A stretch of 64,000 bases of DNA from Sporocytophaga myxococcoides DSM 11118 (GCF_000426725.1 NZ_AUFX01000004.1:496001-560000); one strand, 5' to 3'; positions 8,306 to 18,208 are shown, counted from the stretch's first letter. Translations and numbers: made by a program. Notes: a model not told the origin generated them from the letters alone.

Positions 8306-10987
8306 TTATTTCGCAATCGTTTCCTCCATCTTTGAATCTCCAATTTCTACTCCTCCAGCTCCTTCACCCTTCCATTTTTTCTCTTCCTGCTTCTTTCGTT
8401 CATATTCTTCAGGATAGAATTTTTTTATGCATTCATTCAGACTCATTGCTTCATATAATGACAGGATATCACTTTTAAAATACCTTATTTCATCCTTTGT
8501 AAATTTGCTCTTCGGAGAATTTATCAGAAGCATTGTTTCATTCATATAAGCGTCCCCTTCCTTTCTGTCTCCAACCTGGTAAGCAGCTGTAATTGCTGAC
8601 CCACGCACATGTAGACTTATTTCTGATCCTACTCCAGTAAAAAGTTTCATATAGGTTTTAATCAGCTGGGATGCATTTTCTTTCTTACCAGCACGGGAAT
8701 AAAGAGAAGCAAGCCCAGTAATTTTGTAGGCATAATAATTATAGTATTCAGGCTCTATCTGTTGTAGGCTTTTAATGCTAAAAACAATTGAAGCAGGATC
8801 ATTCAGAAATATGTCCTTATCTCCTACTAGGGAATCAAATGGTAAACCTAAATTCACAATAAATCCTTTCCGAGAACTGACGTCACCGAATATATAATTG
8901 CTTTCAAACATTAATGGATACTTGGGATTCTTTTCAGTAAAGGCCTGAAGAAAATCCATCTGTAGGATTTCAGATTTTACAATATATGAATAAGTCTTTT
9001 GTGGGAACCGATAAAATCTATCCTTACTGATATGCAAATCCAAATTAGAAAGATTGTATGGCAACTCGAGCTTGCCTGATAGAACTTGTTTCTCCTGAAT
9101 CAATTCTAGAAAACTCTGGACCGAAATGTTTTTATATATACTGCTACCTGATGCTATTTGAAAACTGTTCATCTTATTATAAACCGAATCAGCGATGCTA
9201 AACTTCAGATCGTTCTCGTTCTTAATAAAGTCCCGATACCAGTCAGCCAGCAAATCATTTGCACCTATTACAATCACATCTTTTCTATAATTTTCAGTAA
9301 GCTGAATCCCATACAAAAGCAGCCAGTTTTGCGAAAACAGTAAAGCATTCTGCTCGCATTCACTCAAAACCCTCTTTCCGTGTGCTGAAAGAGTTGGGGT
9401 AAAATGGACTAGGGACAAAAATCGATTGTACTCTTTGATATTATTAAAATGTTTGGCACGAATAGCAATCAGCAGATAATTATATGCGAAAGAGTTCTCA
9501 TTTAGGCCGATTTTTGAAACAAATGGTTGTTTAGAAAATTCTTTCAATGATTTGAAATAATACTGAGTAGCTGTAGTATCCTTCTTTTCCAGCGATTGAA
9601 TGATCTGATCAACATATGCTTCGAATAAACTTGGTTGCAATGAATCCGGAACAGAAGCTTTTCCATGCAATAGTTTAATTACATCTTCTGACCAGCCATC
9701 ATAGCCGGAAAAAAGTGTCTTAGGCTTGAAAAGGTTGGCATTCTTCTTATAATATTCATTAGCACCTTTTCCATAAGCAGAATATTTTAAACCGGGAGCA
9801 GTTACAAACTTCTGATCTTTAAAGCTCCAGAGCATGATTAATCCCCCTGGTGTTTCCGGAGTTGAAATAAACCAGCCTGATGGTTTCCTATGCAAATAAA
9901 CCATTGTCTCAAAATTTGTAATGAGGTATTTAAAGACCTCTTCGAAAGAGATGAAATACCTCAGGTCTTGAAGCTTACCCGCAACTGATTCATTCGAATA
10001 GTTTTTCTCACCAATAAGTTTCCCAAATAAATCATACTCCTTCACAAGTCCTTGAGGCTGATCATTTATATAATTTACAATCTTCCTCTCTTGTCCAGTG
10101 TAATAAAATGTTTTGTCCGGACCATTCAGTTTACCACCTGTTCTCAATTCTTCAGATTTCAAAATTCCATTGGAGTAATATTCCCGGCCAATAAGGATGT
10201 TCCCTTCTCTTCGATATTCGTTTTTCAACTTCCCTAGAGGAGAATATTGCAATCTGAAAAGTACCTGATTTGAAGCAACCATTGTAGAGTCGAGAATATT
10301 TCCGTTTCTATAAAAATATGTTTTAGTTGATATTCCTGTCTGGTCATTTTCCGTGGTCGAATAAACTTTTTCTTTATTGGAATAATAAGTTTTAATAACA
10401 CCCTTTTCCGATTTAACAACTACTGTGTCAGTAATTTTGGAGTCCCGAAAATTTTGACTTTTACTTACATCGGGCAATACTTGAGGAGAGCCAATCTGAG
10501 GTAAATAATTTTTCACTTCATCAGGGAAATAATCAAACTTTATCGAGCTGCCCATAAGCCTATAGCCCTTGTTTGTTAAGACAGTTCTGACAATACATAC
10601 ATAGTTGCCGGTATCATTTATATTGAATGTGACCAGCACAAACTTTTGTTCGTTATCCTTTTTAGAAGGGAGCTGATAGGCTTTTTTAAATTTGACAAAC
10701 TTCCAGCCTATACCTCTTTCATAGATTTCACTATGTGCAGATAACACCTTCGAATAACCTCTCAAATACTCTCTTTCTAACGCTGTAGATTTTTCCGTTT
10801 CTTTTTTATTATCATATTCCTTTATCAATGGAACTGCATCTACCGAAACCATTACTTTCTTTAATTCCTCATACTTACATTCTTGCATGAGTTTAAAAAC
10901 ATGTTCTGCAAATTTTTTAGGACTATTAATCTGGGCTTTAACAAATGTACAATTGAGTACAAATAGTAGGGCAAAAGTATATTTCAT
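8306..10987 (-). CDS. Secreted MORN/YwqK-like repeat protein of unknown function
   Basis: 893 residues with a signal peptide (about 1-18, ending VKA before QIN). Residues about 180-330 hold repeats of the type YSNGILKSEELRTGGKLNGPDKTFYY, which resemble MORN/YwqK repeats (tracts of Gly, Tyr and charged residues). The remaining 550 residues are rich in Tyr, Lys and Phe and look helical, perhaps TPR-like; I do not recognise a domain. The last 30 residues are highly charged and contain a Gly-rich stretch. It stands alone, convergent with lysA. Location is probably the periplasm or outer surface. No enzymatic motif was seen. Confidence 0.6.
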   Translation of the reverse strand: MKYTFALLFVLNCTFVKAQINSPKKFAEHVFKLMQECKYEELKKVMVSVDAVPLIKEYDNKKETEKSTALEREYLRGYSKVLSAHSEIYERGIGWKFVKFKKAYQLPSKKDNEQKFVLVTFNINDTGNYVCIVRTVLTNKGYRLMGSSIKFDYFPDEVKNYLPQIGSPQVLPDVSKSQNFRDSKITDTVVVKSEKGVIKTYYSNKEKVYSTTENDQTGISTKTYFYRNGNILDSTMVASNQVLFRLQYSPLGKLKNEYRREGNILIGREYYSNGILKSEELRTGGKLNGPDKTFYYTGQERKIVNYINDQPQGLVKEYDLFGKLIGEKNYSNESVAGKLQDLRYFISFEEVFKYLITNFETMVYLHRKPSGWFISTPETPGGLIMLWSFKDQKFVTAPGLKYSAYGKGANEYYKKNANLFKPKTLFSGYDGWSEDVIKLLHGKASVPDSLQPSLFEAYVDQIIQSLEKKDTTATQYYFKSLKEFSKQPFVSKIGLNENSFAYNYLLIAIRAKHFNNIKEYNRFLSLVHFTPTLSAHGKRVLSECEQNALLFSQNWLLLYGIQLTENYRKDVIVIGANDLLADWYRDFIKNENDLKFSIADSVYNKMNSFQIASGSSIYKNISVQSFLELIQEKQVLSGKLELPYNLSNLDLHISKDRFYRFPQKTYSYIVKSEILQMDFLQAFTEKNPKYPLMFESNYIFGDVSSRKGFIVNLGLPFDSLVGDKDIFLNDPASIVFSIKSLQQIEPEYYNYYAYKITGLASLYSRAGKKENASQLIKTYMKLFTGVGSEISLHVRGSAITAAYQVGDRKEGDAYMNETMLLINSPKSKFTKDEIRYFKSDILSLYEAMSLNECIKKFYPEEYERKKQEEKKWKGEGAGGVEIGDSKMEETIAK

Positions 10988-11221
10988 AAGAACACTAAAA
11001 ATTATAAATCTAAAGTTACGGAATTTTGAATTCTTTATCAGGGCATGACTAAAGATTCGCAGGTATAGTTTTGTGCATACTGCGTGATATTAGCAATACA
11101 TACAGTTGCAGGAGAGGTGCAGCGTGAGCCATTACGTCTCGCGGCCATTTAGCTGATAATATGTTTTTATGTTGTGTTTAACTCTTACAGATTAAAGAAT
11201 CATAAAGTGAATGTTATGGCA

Positions 11222-12664
11222 TTACTTCCCACGGGGTTTAGGGTATTGAGTGGAAATTTGATTTTCATACCAACTTTCATTCTTATTTTTAAACGCTTGA
11301 GACTCCTTCCCCGATAACTTCATCGCAGCTATCTTTTCACCATGTTTTATGGCTAAACCAGCATCATCCCTTTTATCGGTATTATAAATATCCACTTTAC
11401 CATCATCTTCAGATTTATCTTTATTTACATGGACATGCTCAATAAATCGATGTGGGTAATTCGTAATTGTATGATGCCCTGGTACCCAGCCTCTCTTCCA
11501 AGGTCCGTTTAGTAGGTCTGCTTTATTTTGATCATTTCCAACATCGGTAGGTGCTATTTTTTGGTAACTCTTGTCGAAATGGAAGGTGTGAATGTTTTTA
11601 TCATTTCCTCCGGTCCCTTTTTGAGACTCCACATGAATACCAATACCACTATCCACTTGTGTTTTGAAGGGAAGCTTCGAAATGGATAATGAATTTTGTT
11701 TTAAAAATAGTGCTGCATCATTGGCATCTTTTATTTTTTCAATTTCAATTATCAAACGTGCCAATCTTTGATTGGCATCTTCGCTAGACTTTTTATCTTG
11801 CGGTGAAATTGTAGTATCTGCCTCTAGTTTTTTAGTAGAATCGCGTATAAATTTTTTAATTTTTTCTATTAACGGGTTTCTGGTAGCTCTTTTGGATAAT
11901 TCATCTACCTTCTCTTTCATTGGAGCACCTTCAAACATATTACTCCCTGCGTCTTCATATATGTCATTGACTCCATTTTTATCAATATGCTTATTAATGT
12001 AATCTTTTGGGTCGGCAAATGCTTTCTTAGAAAACACTTCTTTCTTTTGGATTGTTGTTTCTTTCAATTGTCCTTTATCCCTCAATGCCGTCTGAGAGTT
12101 ATAAGAAACAGCCTGTAATGCCTTTCCTCCCATCTCATCCGCCTCTTTCTCCAATCCCGCATCATCATTCGCATTCACTCCACCCTTCATTTGCATGGTC
12201 GGATTTACTCTCCCTTGTTTCTGCTGGACTATGTGCCAGGCTTCATGAGGCAGGTGTTTCTCCTGTCCGGGAGCTAAATGTATATCTGTCCCTTGTGCGT
12301 ATGCATGAGCATTGAATTGAGCAGGTTTATCAGAATTACGATGGACATTCACATCATCCATAGAATACCCAGAAAGGTTTTCTATACCAGATTTTAAATT
12401 ATCTGGCAAGCCTGTATTGTTTCCCTTTTTCTGAATAGGTGGCTGTCTGAGTGCGGTACTATTGTCAACCATAGTCTGCAGTTGAGCTGCTTGTTTCGCT
12501 TGCTGACTGTTATTTACCATGTCCTGAAGTTTTCTTTGAGCAACTGCTTCCGGCCGATTATCAACAAACTGAAAATTAGAATTGCTTCTACTTTGTCTTT
12601 GAGAAACGAAATTCGAAACTGATCGATTTTTGTTCTCTTGTCCTTTGTCGGCGTGAGTGCTCAT
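11222..12664 (-). CDS. DUF4157 putative metallopeptidase, contractile-injection-effector-like
   Basis: 480 residues, no signal peptide. Residues 40-70 contain two similar segments (RKLQDMVNNSQQAKQAAQ and LQTMVDNS). Residues 85-180 are a DUF4157 domain: LSGYSMDDVNVHRNSDKP, AYAQGTDIHLAPGQEKHLPH, the zinc motif HEAWH (140-144) followed by VQQKQGRV, and LEKEAD (171-176) with a possible third ligand. DUF4157 is common in cargo of extracellular contractile injection systems (eCIS) and in polymorphic toxins. The C-terminal 280 residues, rich in Lys, Asp and His, are not a family I know and may be the payload. No sheath, tube or spike genes lie in this window. It is a single gene, divergent from xseA. 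Confidence 0.75.
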   Translation of the reverse strand: MSTHADKGQENKNRSVSNFVSQRQSRSNSNFQFVDNRPEAVAQRKLQDMVNNSQQAKQAAQLQTMVDNSTALRQPPIQKKGNNTGLPDNLKSGIENLSGYSMDDVNVHRNSDKPAQFNAHAYAQGTDIHLAPGQEKHLPHEAWHIVQQKQGRVNPTMQMKGGVNANDDAGLEKEADEMGGKALQAVSYNSQTALRDKGQLKETTIQKKEVFSKKAFADPKDYINKHIDKNGVNDIYEDAGSNMFEGAPMKEKVDELSKRATRNPLIEKIKKFIRDSTKKLEADTTISPQDKKSSEDANQRLARLIIEIEKIKDANDAALFLKQNSLSISKLPFKTQVDSGIGIHVESQKGTGGNDKNIHTFHFDKSYQKIAPTDVGNDQNKADLLNGPWKRGWVPGHHTITNYPHRFIEHVHVNKDKSEDDGKVDIYNTDKRDDAGLAIKHGEKIAAMKLSGKESQAFKNKNESWYENQISTQYPKPRGK

Positions 12665-12801
12665 TGTTCTTCTTTCAAATTAGACTTATTGACTAAAAAC
12701 ATCAGAATAAAGGGTATATGATTTATTCTCCCAGGAACCACCAATCTAACTAATTTCCCATAACGATTGAGCTCAACCCGCAACTTATTTTTTACACTCC
12801 A

Positions 12802-12832
12802 TTTGAATCTTATAATTTAATTCAATAATTTG
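12802..12832 (+). promoter_or_regulatory. Promoter of xseAB
   Basis: TTTG at 12802-12805, 19 bases, then ATAATTTG at 12825-12832, close to the Bacteroidota -33/-7 consensus. A start near 12838 would leave a 5' leader of about 27 bases before the xseA ATG. Confidence 0.5.
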
Positions 12833-12864
12833 CCTTAAGCCATTAACCGTTCTCATTTCAACAA

Positions 12865-14271
12865 ATGCCTAACCAGATCAATGACAAGAGTGTATTTTCA
12901 TTGCTTGAAGTGACCAAGAGCATACAAAAGACTCTTTCTGAAAGGTATAAAAATGCTTTTTGGGTAATGGCAGAAATGAACAAGCTGAACCATTATAAAC
13001 ATTCAGGCCATTGTTATCCGGAGCTTGTTGAAAAGCAGGAGGGAAAAGTTATTGCTCAGTTAAAATCCATACTTTGGAAAACGGATTACTTAAACGCAAA
13101 CGACAAGTTTCTTAAGATTCTTAAAGAGCCATTAAAAGATGGTATCAAGATTTTATTTCTTGCAAAAATATGTTTTGATCCGGGATATGGTTTAGCGCTT
13201 AACATACTTGAGATTGATCCTCACTATACTCTTGGAGATCTTGAGAGAGAAAAGAAAGAGACTATTCTTAAACTACAAAACGAAGGAATATACCATCAAA
13301 ACAAAACATTAAAGCTTCCTCTGTTACCACAAAGGCTTGCCATCATATCGGTTGAAACGAGCAAGGGTTATGCAGATTTCATGAAAGTAATTGAGGAAAA
13401 TTCATGGAATTATAAATTCTTTACCTTTCTCTTTCCCTCATTACTACAAGGTGAAAAGGCTGTTGAAGACATCATCAGACAATTGAGGAACATCAAAAAA
13501 GTCATAGAGCACTTCGACGCTGTTGCAATCATTAGGGGTGGAGGAGGTGACGTGGGATTGTCATGTTATAATAATTATTTGCTGTCAAAAGAAATTGCCT
13601 TATTCCCGATCCCTGTTTTGACTGGAATTGGCCATGCAACCAATGAAACGGTAGCAGAAATGATTTCCTTTTCAAATCAGATCACCCCAACGAAGCTTGC
13701 TGAATTTCTCTTACAGAAATTTCACAACTTTTCCATTCCCGTTCAAAAGGCTGAGGATAAAATCAAAGACAAAAGCCTTCGAATGATCACGGATGAAAAG
13801 GCCAGATTTCATAGCGCTTCCAGGTTATTCAGGTCTGTTTCAACTAATAGTATTAACAAATACAAAAATGATATTGTGAATGAGAGCAAATCATTATCGC
13901 ATCATTCATTTTATATACTGAAGAAAGAGAACCTTTGTCTGAAAACGGTGACTGCAGATATGAGAAAAGATTTAAAGCTGCTCCACCGTCAATCTCTCCT
14001 GCTTTTGGCTCAGAACAAAAAAGAGATTGTTAAACGCTTACCAGGATTTATAGAATCAAAATCACAAGAATTAAAAAACATAGAAAAAAACATCAATAAC
14101 ATGAGCCCTGAAAGCGTGTTAAAAAGAGGCTATAGCATTACCTTGTATAATGGTAAGGCATTAAAAAGCGTTGACAAGCTAAAGAAGGGAGATTTAATTC
14201 AGACTAGAGTTATAGACGGTGTTATTGATAGTAATATTAAATCAATAGATCAATCAGACAAAGATGCGTGA
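12865..14271 (+). CDS. xseA: Exodeoxyribonuclease VII large subunit
   Basis: 468 residues, somewhat longer than the typical 400-450. XseA with XseB degrades single-stranded DNA from both ends. Order: N-terminal OB fold (about 10-115), then the nuclease core with LPLLPQRLAIISVETSKGYADF, AIIRGGGGDVGLSCYNNYLL and TGIGHATNETVAEMIS. A coiled-coil region (about 285-410) follows, then the C-terminal PESVLKRGYSITLYNGK motif. The core motifs are those of the Bacteroidota variant. It overlaps xseB by 8 bases. Confidence 0.93.
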   Translation: MPNQINDKSVFSLLEVTKSIQKTLSERYKNAFWVMAEMNKLNHYKHSGHCYPELVEKQEGKVIAQLKSILWKTDYLNANDKFLKILKEPLKDGIKILFLAKICFDPGYGLALNILEIDPHYTLGDLEREKKETILKLQNEGIYHQNKTLKLPLLPQRLAIISVETSKGYADFMKVIEENSWNYKFFTFLFPSLLQGEKAVEDIIRQLRNIKKVIEHFDAVAIIRGGGGDVGLSCYNNYLLSKEIALFPIPVLTGIGHATNETVAEMISFSNQITPTKLAEFLLQKFHNFSIPVQKAEDKIKDKSLRMITDEKARFHSASRLFRSVSTNSINKYKNDIVNESKSLSHHSFYILKKENLCLKTVTADMRKDLKLLHRQSLLLLAQNKKEIVKRLPGFIESKSQELKNIEKNINNMSPESVLKRGYSITLYNGKALKSVDKLKKGDLIQTRVIDGVIDSNIKSIDQSDKDA

Positions 14272-14467
14272 AAAAATAAGCTATACAGAAGCATTTGAAG
14301 AACTTCAACTAATTGTTTCAGAAATAGAACAAGGAGAAATTTCCGTAGATGACCTGTCAGATAAAGTAAAAAGAGCTGCTCAACTTATAAAAATCTGCAA
14401 GACAAAACTAAGTACAACAGAAGAGGATGTGAGTAAAATTCTTAAAGAATTAGAAAATGAGGAATAG
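14264..14467 (+). CDS. xseB: Exodeoxyribonuclease VII small subunit
   Basis: 67 residues, the family size. The motifs SYTEAFEELQLIVSEIEQGEIS and LSDKVKRAAQLIKICKTKL are those of XseB, a helical hairpin whose copies bind the XseA coiled coil. Its ATG lies inside the end of xseA (8-base overlap), so the two subunits are probably translationally coupled. Confidence 0.93.
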   Translation: MREKISYTEAFEELQLIVSEIEQGEISVDDLSDKVKRAAQLIKICKTKLSTTEEDVSKILKELENEE

Positions 14468-14494
14468 TTTCTTTTTGTCCGGAACAAAAACAAG

Positions 14495-14526
14495 AAAAGG
14501 CCATCTCTTAATGAGAGAGCCTTTTC
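14495..14526 (+). terminator. Terminator after xseAB
   Basis: AAAAGGC with GCCTTTT and an inner TCTCT/AGAGA form an interrupted stem 28 bases after the xseB stop. The A/T-rich outer arms could serve both strands. The converging gene ends at 14647. Confidence 0.6.
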
Positions 14527-14646
14527 CCTATACATTTAATTAATTGTCCTACTTCAGCCAACTCTTTATCTCTGCATATCCAAGATAAGGACAAACCTTT
14601 AGATTCCGCGTCATCTTGTTAAGAGGCTCAGAATTTCATTGTATCA

Positions 14647-15489
14647 CTATTTCCCCTTATCCAACTTCTTTCTCAGAACATCAAAATTCGCGTGAACAAA
14701 ATTATTTACTCCTTTTGCTCCTTGCCTCCAAAGTATAGTTCCATTCTTATCTAAAGAATAAATCATGATATATCCTACCTTAGCATTATCAACGTAATCA
14801 AAGTAAAGAACGTCTGACTTTTTCTCCTCTAGGGCTTTTGAAAATTCCTCTCCGCTTAAGACTTTTACCGGATATGGATATTTTGCTTTTATATCTTCCT
14901 CATCTCTTGAGCCTATATGTAATTTATTTACATAGATAGTCTTTTCTCTGATACTCTGTTTCGGGGCAATCAGATCATCCATCCCATTCAATAAGTAGCC
15001 TTGCAAATTATAGATATCTTTGATTATTCCTCCTTTTAAAGAAAACTCTTGCATGCTGGTTGGAACGAAAATGAAATTTGATTTTTTTACTTTTCCTTTA
15101 GCATTCACCTCTGGCCCAAGATAAGCATTCCTTTTAACCGTTTTACCAAAAGCCAATCCTCCACCAACGGTAGTTCCTACCTTTACAAATTCAAAACTTA
15201 GAAAAATATATTTTTCATTTTTCTGATAGTCACCAATTTTAGCTTCAAGCTCATGAGAAGAGACTACTTTATAAGGGGTTAATGTCCAATCCGTTTTTAA
15301 TGCTTCATTCAATGGTCCTTTTATATCATTTGTATATTCCTCTGACTCGTCAAGAATTACAACAAGCGTTTTATCCTTATAAGAAATAGGCTTGCTTAGA
15401 GGGTTCAATCCTAAATACTGTCCCAAAACAGCACTTGAAAACAGGATAAAAAACAAGAAAAAAAGACTGCTAATTTTAATTCTATTCAT
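14647..15489 (-). CDS. Secreted protein of unknown function
   Basis: 280 residues with an N-terminal signal peptide (hydrophobic 8-23, cleavage after VLG). No domain was recognised. The mature part is soluble-looking, with a glycine-rich VGTTVGGGLAFGKTV (about 105-119) and a C-terminal SLDKNGTILWRQGAKG segment. Residues 40-100 resemble an alpha/beta fold in which the product handles or compares paired values, but I do not claim homology. It is monocistronic. It probably sits in the periplasm. Confidence 0.5.
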   Translation of the reverse strand: MNRIKISSLFFLFFILFSSAVLGQYLGLNPLSKPISYKDKTLVVILDESEEYTNDIKGPLNEALKTDWTLTPYKVVSSHELEAKIGDYQKNEKYIFLSFEFVKVGTTVGGGLAFGKTVKRNAYLGPEVNAKGKVKKSNFIFVPTSMQEFSLKGGIIKDIYNLQGYLLNGMDDLIAPKQSIREKTIYVNKLHIGSRDEEDIKAKYPYPVKVLSGEEFSKALEEKKSDVLYFDYVDNAKVGYIMIYSLDKNGTILWRQGAKGVNNFVHANFDVLRKKLDKGK

Positions 15490-15580
15490 TTTTGTAAAAT
15501 TTAATCTTACGACAATAATACGTAAGACTAATCAGATTAAAAATCTCAGTTTCAAACAAACATTACTTCTAAAGCTAACT

Positions 15581-15607
15581 AAGAAGGGCCTTAACGGCCC
15601 CTTCTTT
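15581..15607 (-). terminator. Terminator after the glutamate-synthase-like gene
   Basis: AAGAAGGGCC and GGCCCCTTCTT pair with one bulged base around the loop TTAAC, 34 bases past the stop of the minus-strand gene that ends at 15641. The T-run on the minus strand is weak. Confidence 0.5.
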
Positions 15608-15640
15608 ATGCTAAAATCCTAAATATATAATAACAAACGT

Positions 15641-17227
15641 CTAAACCAGTTGCCCTTCTTTCTTCTTCGCAATTGCCGGTCCTCCAAGATAATGGCAATC
15701 CTTAATATCCTGCATACTAGTAAAGTTCACCTTTACCTTATCGTATTTGTAAGAGTCTCTCAACTTTATTGTCATGTTGTTATCACCCATACTAAGATCC
15801 ACATCTCTCATAGTCATCTGGCAAGGATGCTCATAACCGCATGCGTGTGTGATTTCAAGTAGTTCTTTTCTAAGTGTTTTAATATAATTATAACATCTTT
15901 CAGACTTCAAGGTCACATCTACCCCGGCAGCAAGCCATTTATTCTGAGTCGCAACACCTGCCGGACATCTGTTTGTATGGCATACCTGGGCTTGAATACA
16001 ACCAATAGACATCATCGCTTCTCTTGCAACGTTAATGATATCCGCCCCCATAGCAAAGGCCGTCAACGCTTTAGCCGGGAATCCCAGTTTACCAGAAGCT
16101 ATAAATACAATTCTGTCTGACAAACCTCTTTCAGCAAATACTTTATAGATTTTACTGAAGGCATAAGCAAAAGGTAATGAAACATGGTCAGCAAATGCGG
16201 GAGGTGCAGCTCCTGTTCCACCTTCTCCACCATCAATTGTAATAAAATCAGGACCAGTGCCTCTTTCTGCCATCAAATCAGCAAGTTCTTCCCACATCTC
16301 CAATTTACCAACTGCAGATTTTATTCCAACCGGCAAGCCTGTCCTGTCTGCTACCTTTTCTATAAAATCCATCATTTCAGGCACATTGCCAAAAGCTGAG
16401 TGACAAGCTGGAGATATTACATCTTTTCCCATTTGAACCTGACGAATCTCAGCAACCTCCGGAGTTATCTTGGCAGCAGGAAGTACCCCGCCCTTGCCAG
16501 GTTTAGCACCCTGGGAAAGTTTAAATTCAATTGCTTTCACAAACGTATTCTTCTTAACCAAAGCCTCCATTTTCTCCATTGAGAAATTTCCTAATTCATC
16601 TCTCACCCCAAAATATCCCGTACCTACCTGAAAGACAACATCTGCACCAAAAGAGTGATAAGGCGCTAAACCTCCTTCACCTGTATTATGATAACAACCT
16701 GCTTTCAAAGCGCCCTTATTCATAGATTCAACAGCTTTTGAAGAAAGTGAACCATAACTCATCGCAGAAATATTTACTATAGAATAAGGTCTGAACGGCT
16801 TTTTTCTTTTATTCGCAAGTCCGATGACCTTTGCACATGGCACAAATGCAGGGTCTTCAATATTTGGGTGGCCCGGCTTCAGACCGAAAGGAAACATTGC
16901 CGGGTTAATGAAAATATGCCCTGCCGCATTCTGGTCCTGGTCTGTACCAAATCCCTGGTAATTATTTTCTCTCTTTGAGCTTGCATAAATCCATGAACGC
17001 TGGCTACGGTTGAAAGGAAGTTCCTCTCTGTTATTAGCAACGATATACTGTCTCATTTCAGGTCCGATCTTCTCAAGCAAGTAGCGCAGGTGACCAACCA
17101 CAGGAAAATTGTGCTTAATCGTATGTGCACGGTTGAAGAAAATGTCCTTAATGGCTATCGAAACTATCACTGCCAGCGGAACAATCCACCAGAAATGATT
17201 CATGAAGAAATGAAGGATAGAGTCCAT
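15641..17227 (-). CDS. FMN-binding glutamate-synthase-family protein, membrane-anchored
   Basis: 528 residues. A transmembrane helix (about 9-27) precedes a domain like the FMN/3Fe-4S half of glutamate synthase large subunit: INISAMSYGSLSSKAVESMNKGA, the TGEGGLAPYH glycine-rich loop, DGGEGGTGAAPPAF (FMN phosphate site) and CIQAQVCHTNRCPAGVATQ, which supplies the Fe-S cysteines. The glutaminase domain and the small NADPH subunit are absent. Such stand-alone proteins are often annotated as glutamate synthase, but their reaction is not established. It is transcribed alone. Confidence 0.85.
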   Translation of the reverse strand: MDSILHFFMNHFWWIVPLAVIVSIAIKDIFFNRAHTIKHNFPVVGHLRYLLEKIGPEMRQYIVANNREELPFNRSQRSWIYASSKRENNYQGFGTDQDQNAAGHIFINPAMFPFGLKPGHPNIEDPAFVPCAKVIGLANKRKKPFRPYSIVNISAMSYGSLSSKAVESMNKGALKAGCYHNTGEGGLAPYHSFGADVVFQVGTGYFGVRDELGNFSMEKMEALVKKNTFVKAIEFKLSQGAKPGKGGVLPAAKITPEVAEIRQVQMGKDVISPACHSAFGNVPEMMDFIEKVADRTGLPVGIKSAVGKLEMWEELADLMAERGTGPDFITIDGGEGGTGAAPPAFADHVSLPFAYAFSKIYKVFAERGLSDRIVFIASGKLGFPAKALTAFAMGADIINVAREAMMSIGCIQAQVCHTNRCPAGVATQNKWLAAGVDVTLKSERCYNYIKTLRKELLEITHACGYEHPCQMTMRDVDLSMGDNNMTIKLRDSYKYDKVKVNFTSMQDIKDCHYLGGPAIAKKKEGQLV

Positions 17228-17347
17228 AATTCTGTTTTGCTATTTTATAAACTAAGGTTATGTACGGGGTAATTTCGCTTTGGATTTCTTTAAAAACGAA
17301 GAACAATGCTTATTCAGGTGAGTTTTAGGTAAAAATAATGTAAAACT

Positions 17348-17578
17348 ATGAAAAGACTAATTTTTTGCAGCTTGATATTTTCACTGATGTCTTGCAACAA
17401 ATCACCTGAAGAACAGAAGGCAAGAATGCAAGAAGATAAACTTCAAAATGCAGCGGATTTGGAAAAGGCAAGAGCAGACTCTTTAGATCTGGCAGCAAGA
17501 AAGCTTAAGAAAGAAGCAGATTCTGTAAGAGATGTGGCAAAAGAACTGAAGGACTCGTCAAGAAATATTGGAAAATAA
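17348..17578 (+). CDS. Small lipoprotein
   Basis: 76 residues with a lipobox ending at Cys16 (SLMSC). The mature 60 residues are almost entirely helical and charged (Glu, Lys, Ala, Asp), with heptad-like spacing that suggests a coiled coil. No family recognised. It lies divergent to the glutamate-synthase-like gene. It is probably anchored in the outer or inner membrane. Confidence 0.6.
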   Translation: MKRLIFCSLIFSLMSCNKSPEEQKARMQEDKLQNAADLEKARADSLDLAARKLKKEADSVRDVAKELKDSSRNIGK

Positions 17579-17622
17579 ATGCCTGTAAGTTTTCAATATA
17601 CAGACAAGCATTTACCTTTCAT

Positions 17623-18084
17623 TCAATCATTTGATAAAATCATCTTTACATTTGGCAAAAACTTCTTAGCCTCTTCAAATTGAGCCGGTTTCCAATAGGC
17701 ATGATCAGAAATGTTCACTGCCTGAAGATTAGGAAGCTGAGCCAAAACCGGAGGAAGCTTTGCCATGTAATTTGTACCGGTCAAATCGATATATCTTAAT
17801 TTTTTCAAATTCGCCATTTCAGCAGGGAGCGTGGTAATTCTGTTAAAAGAAACATCCAGACATTCCAGGTTGGTTAATTTTCCGATTTCAGGAGGTATGG
17901 CAGTAAGCTTTAACATACTGATATCCAACTTTACCACCTTCTCCGGCTCAGCAAGTGCATCCTGGAGAGAAGTGTATTTTTTTGCGTCCGGACAATAATC
18001 CGGGAAAAGAGGTTTAGAAGTTACGCTCAGAAGAGAAAGGCCTAAAATGATAAAAAATGCGGCCGGAACGATTATTTTTTTCAT
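17623..18084 (-). CDS. Secreted leucine-rich-repeat protein
   Basis: 153 residues with a signal peptide (1-23). Four LRR units are visible: LDISMLKLTAIPPEIGKLTN, LECLDVSFNRITTLPAEMAN, LKKLRYIDLTGTNYMAKLPP and LPNLQAVNISDHAYW. The repeats are of the bacterial IPxEI/LPxxL type. It is probably a periplasmic or surface binding protein; the ligand is unknown. It is divergent from the large dehydrogenase gene. Confidence 0.7.
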   Translation of the reverse strand: MKKIIVPAAFFIILGLSLLSVTSKPLFPDYCPDAKKYTSLQDALAEPEKVVKLDISMLKLTAIPPEIGKLTNLECLDVSFNRITTLPAEMANLKKLRYIDLTGTNYMAKLPPVLAQLPNLQAVNISDHAYWKPAQFEEAKKFLPNVKMILSND

Positions 18085-18154
18085 ACTTATAGAACTTTGA
18101 ATTTAAAAATAGCGATTTTTATAATAAAAAAGCAGAATTGTCATATTCTGCCCA

Positions 18155-18182
18155 TTTGTTATCCCGCAAATCGTTAAATTTG
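18155..18182 (+). promoter_or_regulatory. Promoter of the FAD/Fe-S dehydrogenase gene
   Basis: TAAATTTG at 18175-18182 is a perfect -7 box. TTTG at 18155-18158 is upstream but the 16-base spacer is shorter than the usual 19-21. The ATG follows at 18209. Confidence 0.45.
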
Positions 18183-18208
18183 TAGTTTCCTAAGAATATA
18201 AGAAGTTA

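Noticed and set aside
11041-11160. Locally G+C-richer stretch after the DUF4157 gene
   Set aside because: It holds no ORF, no clear repeat and only a weak palindrome. I could not distinguish it from chance.
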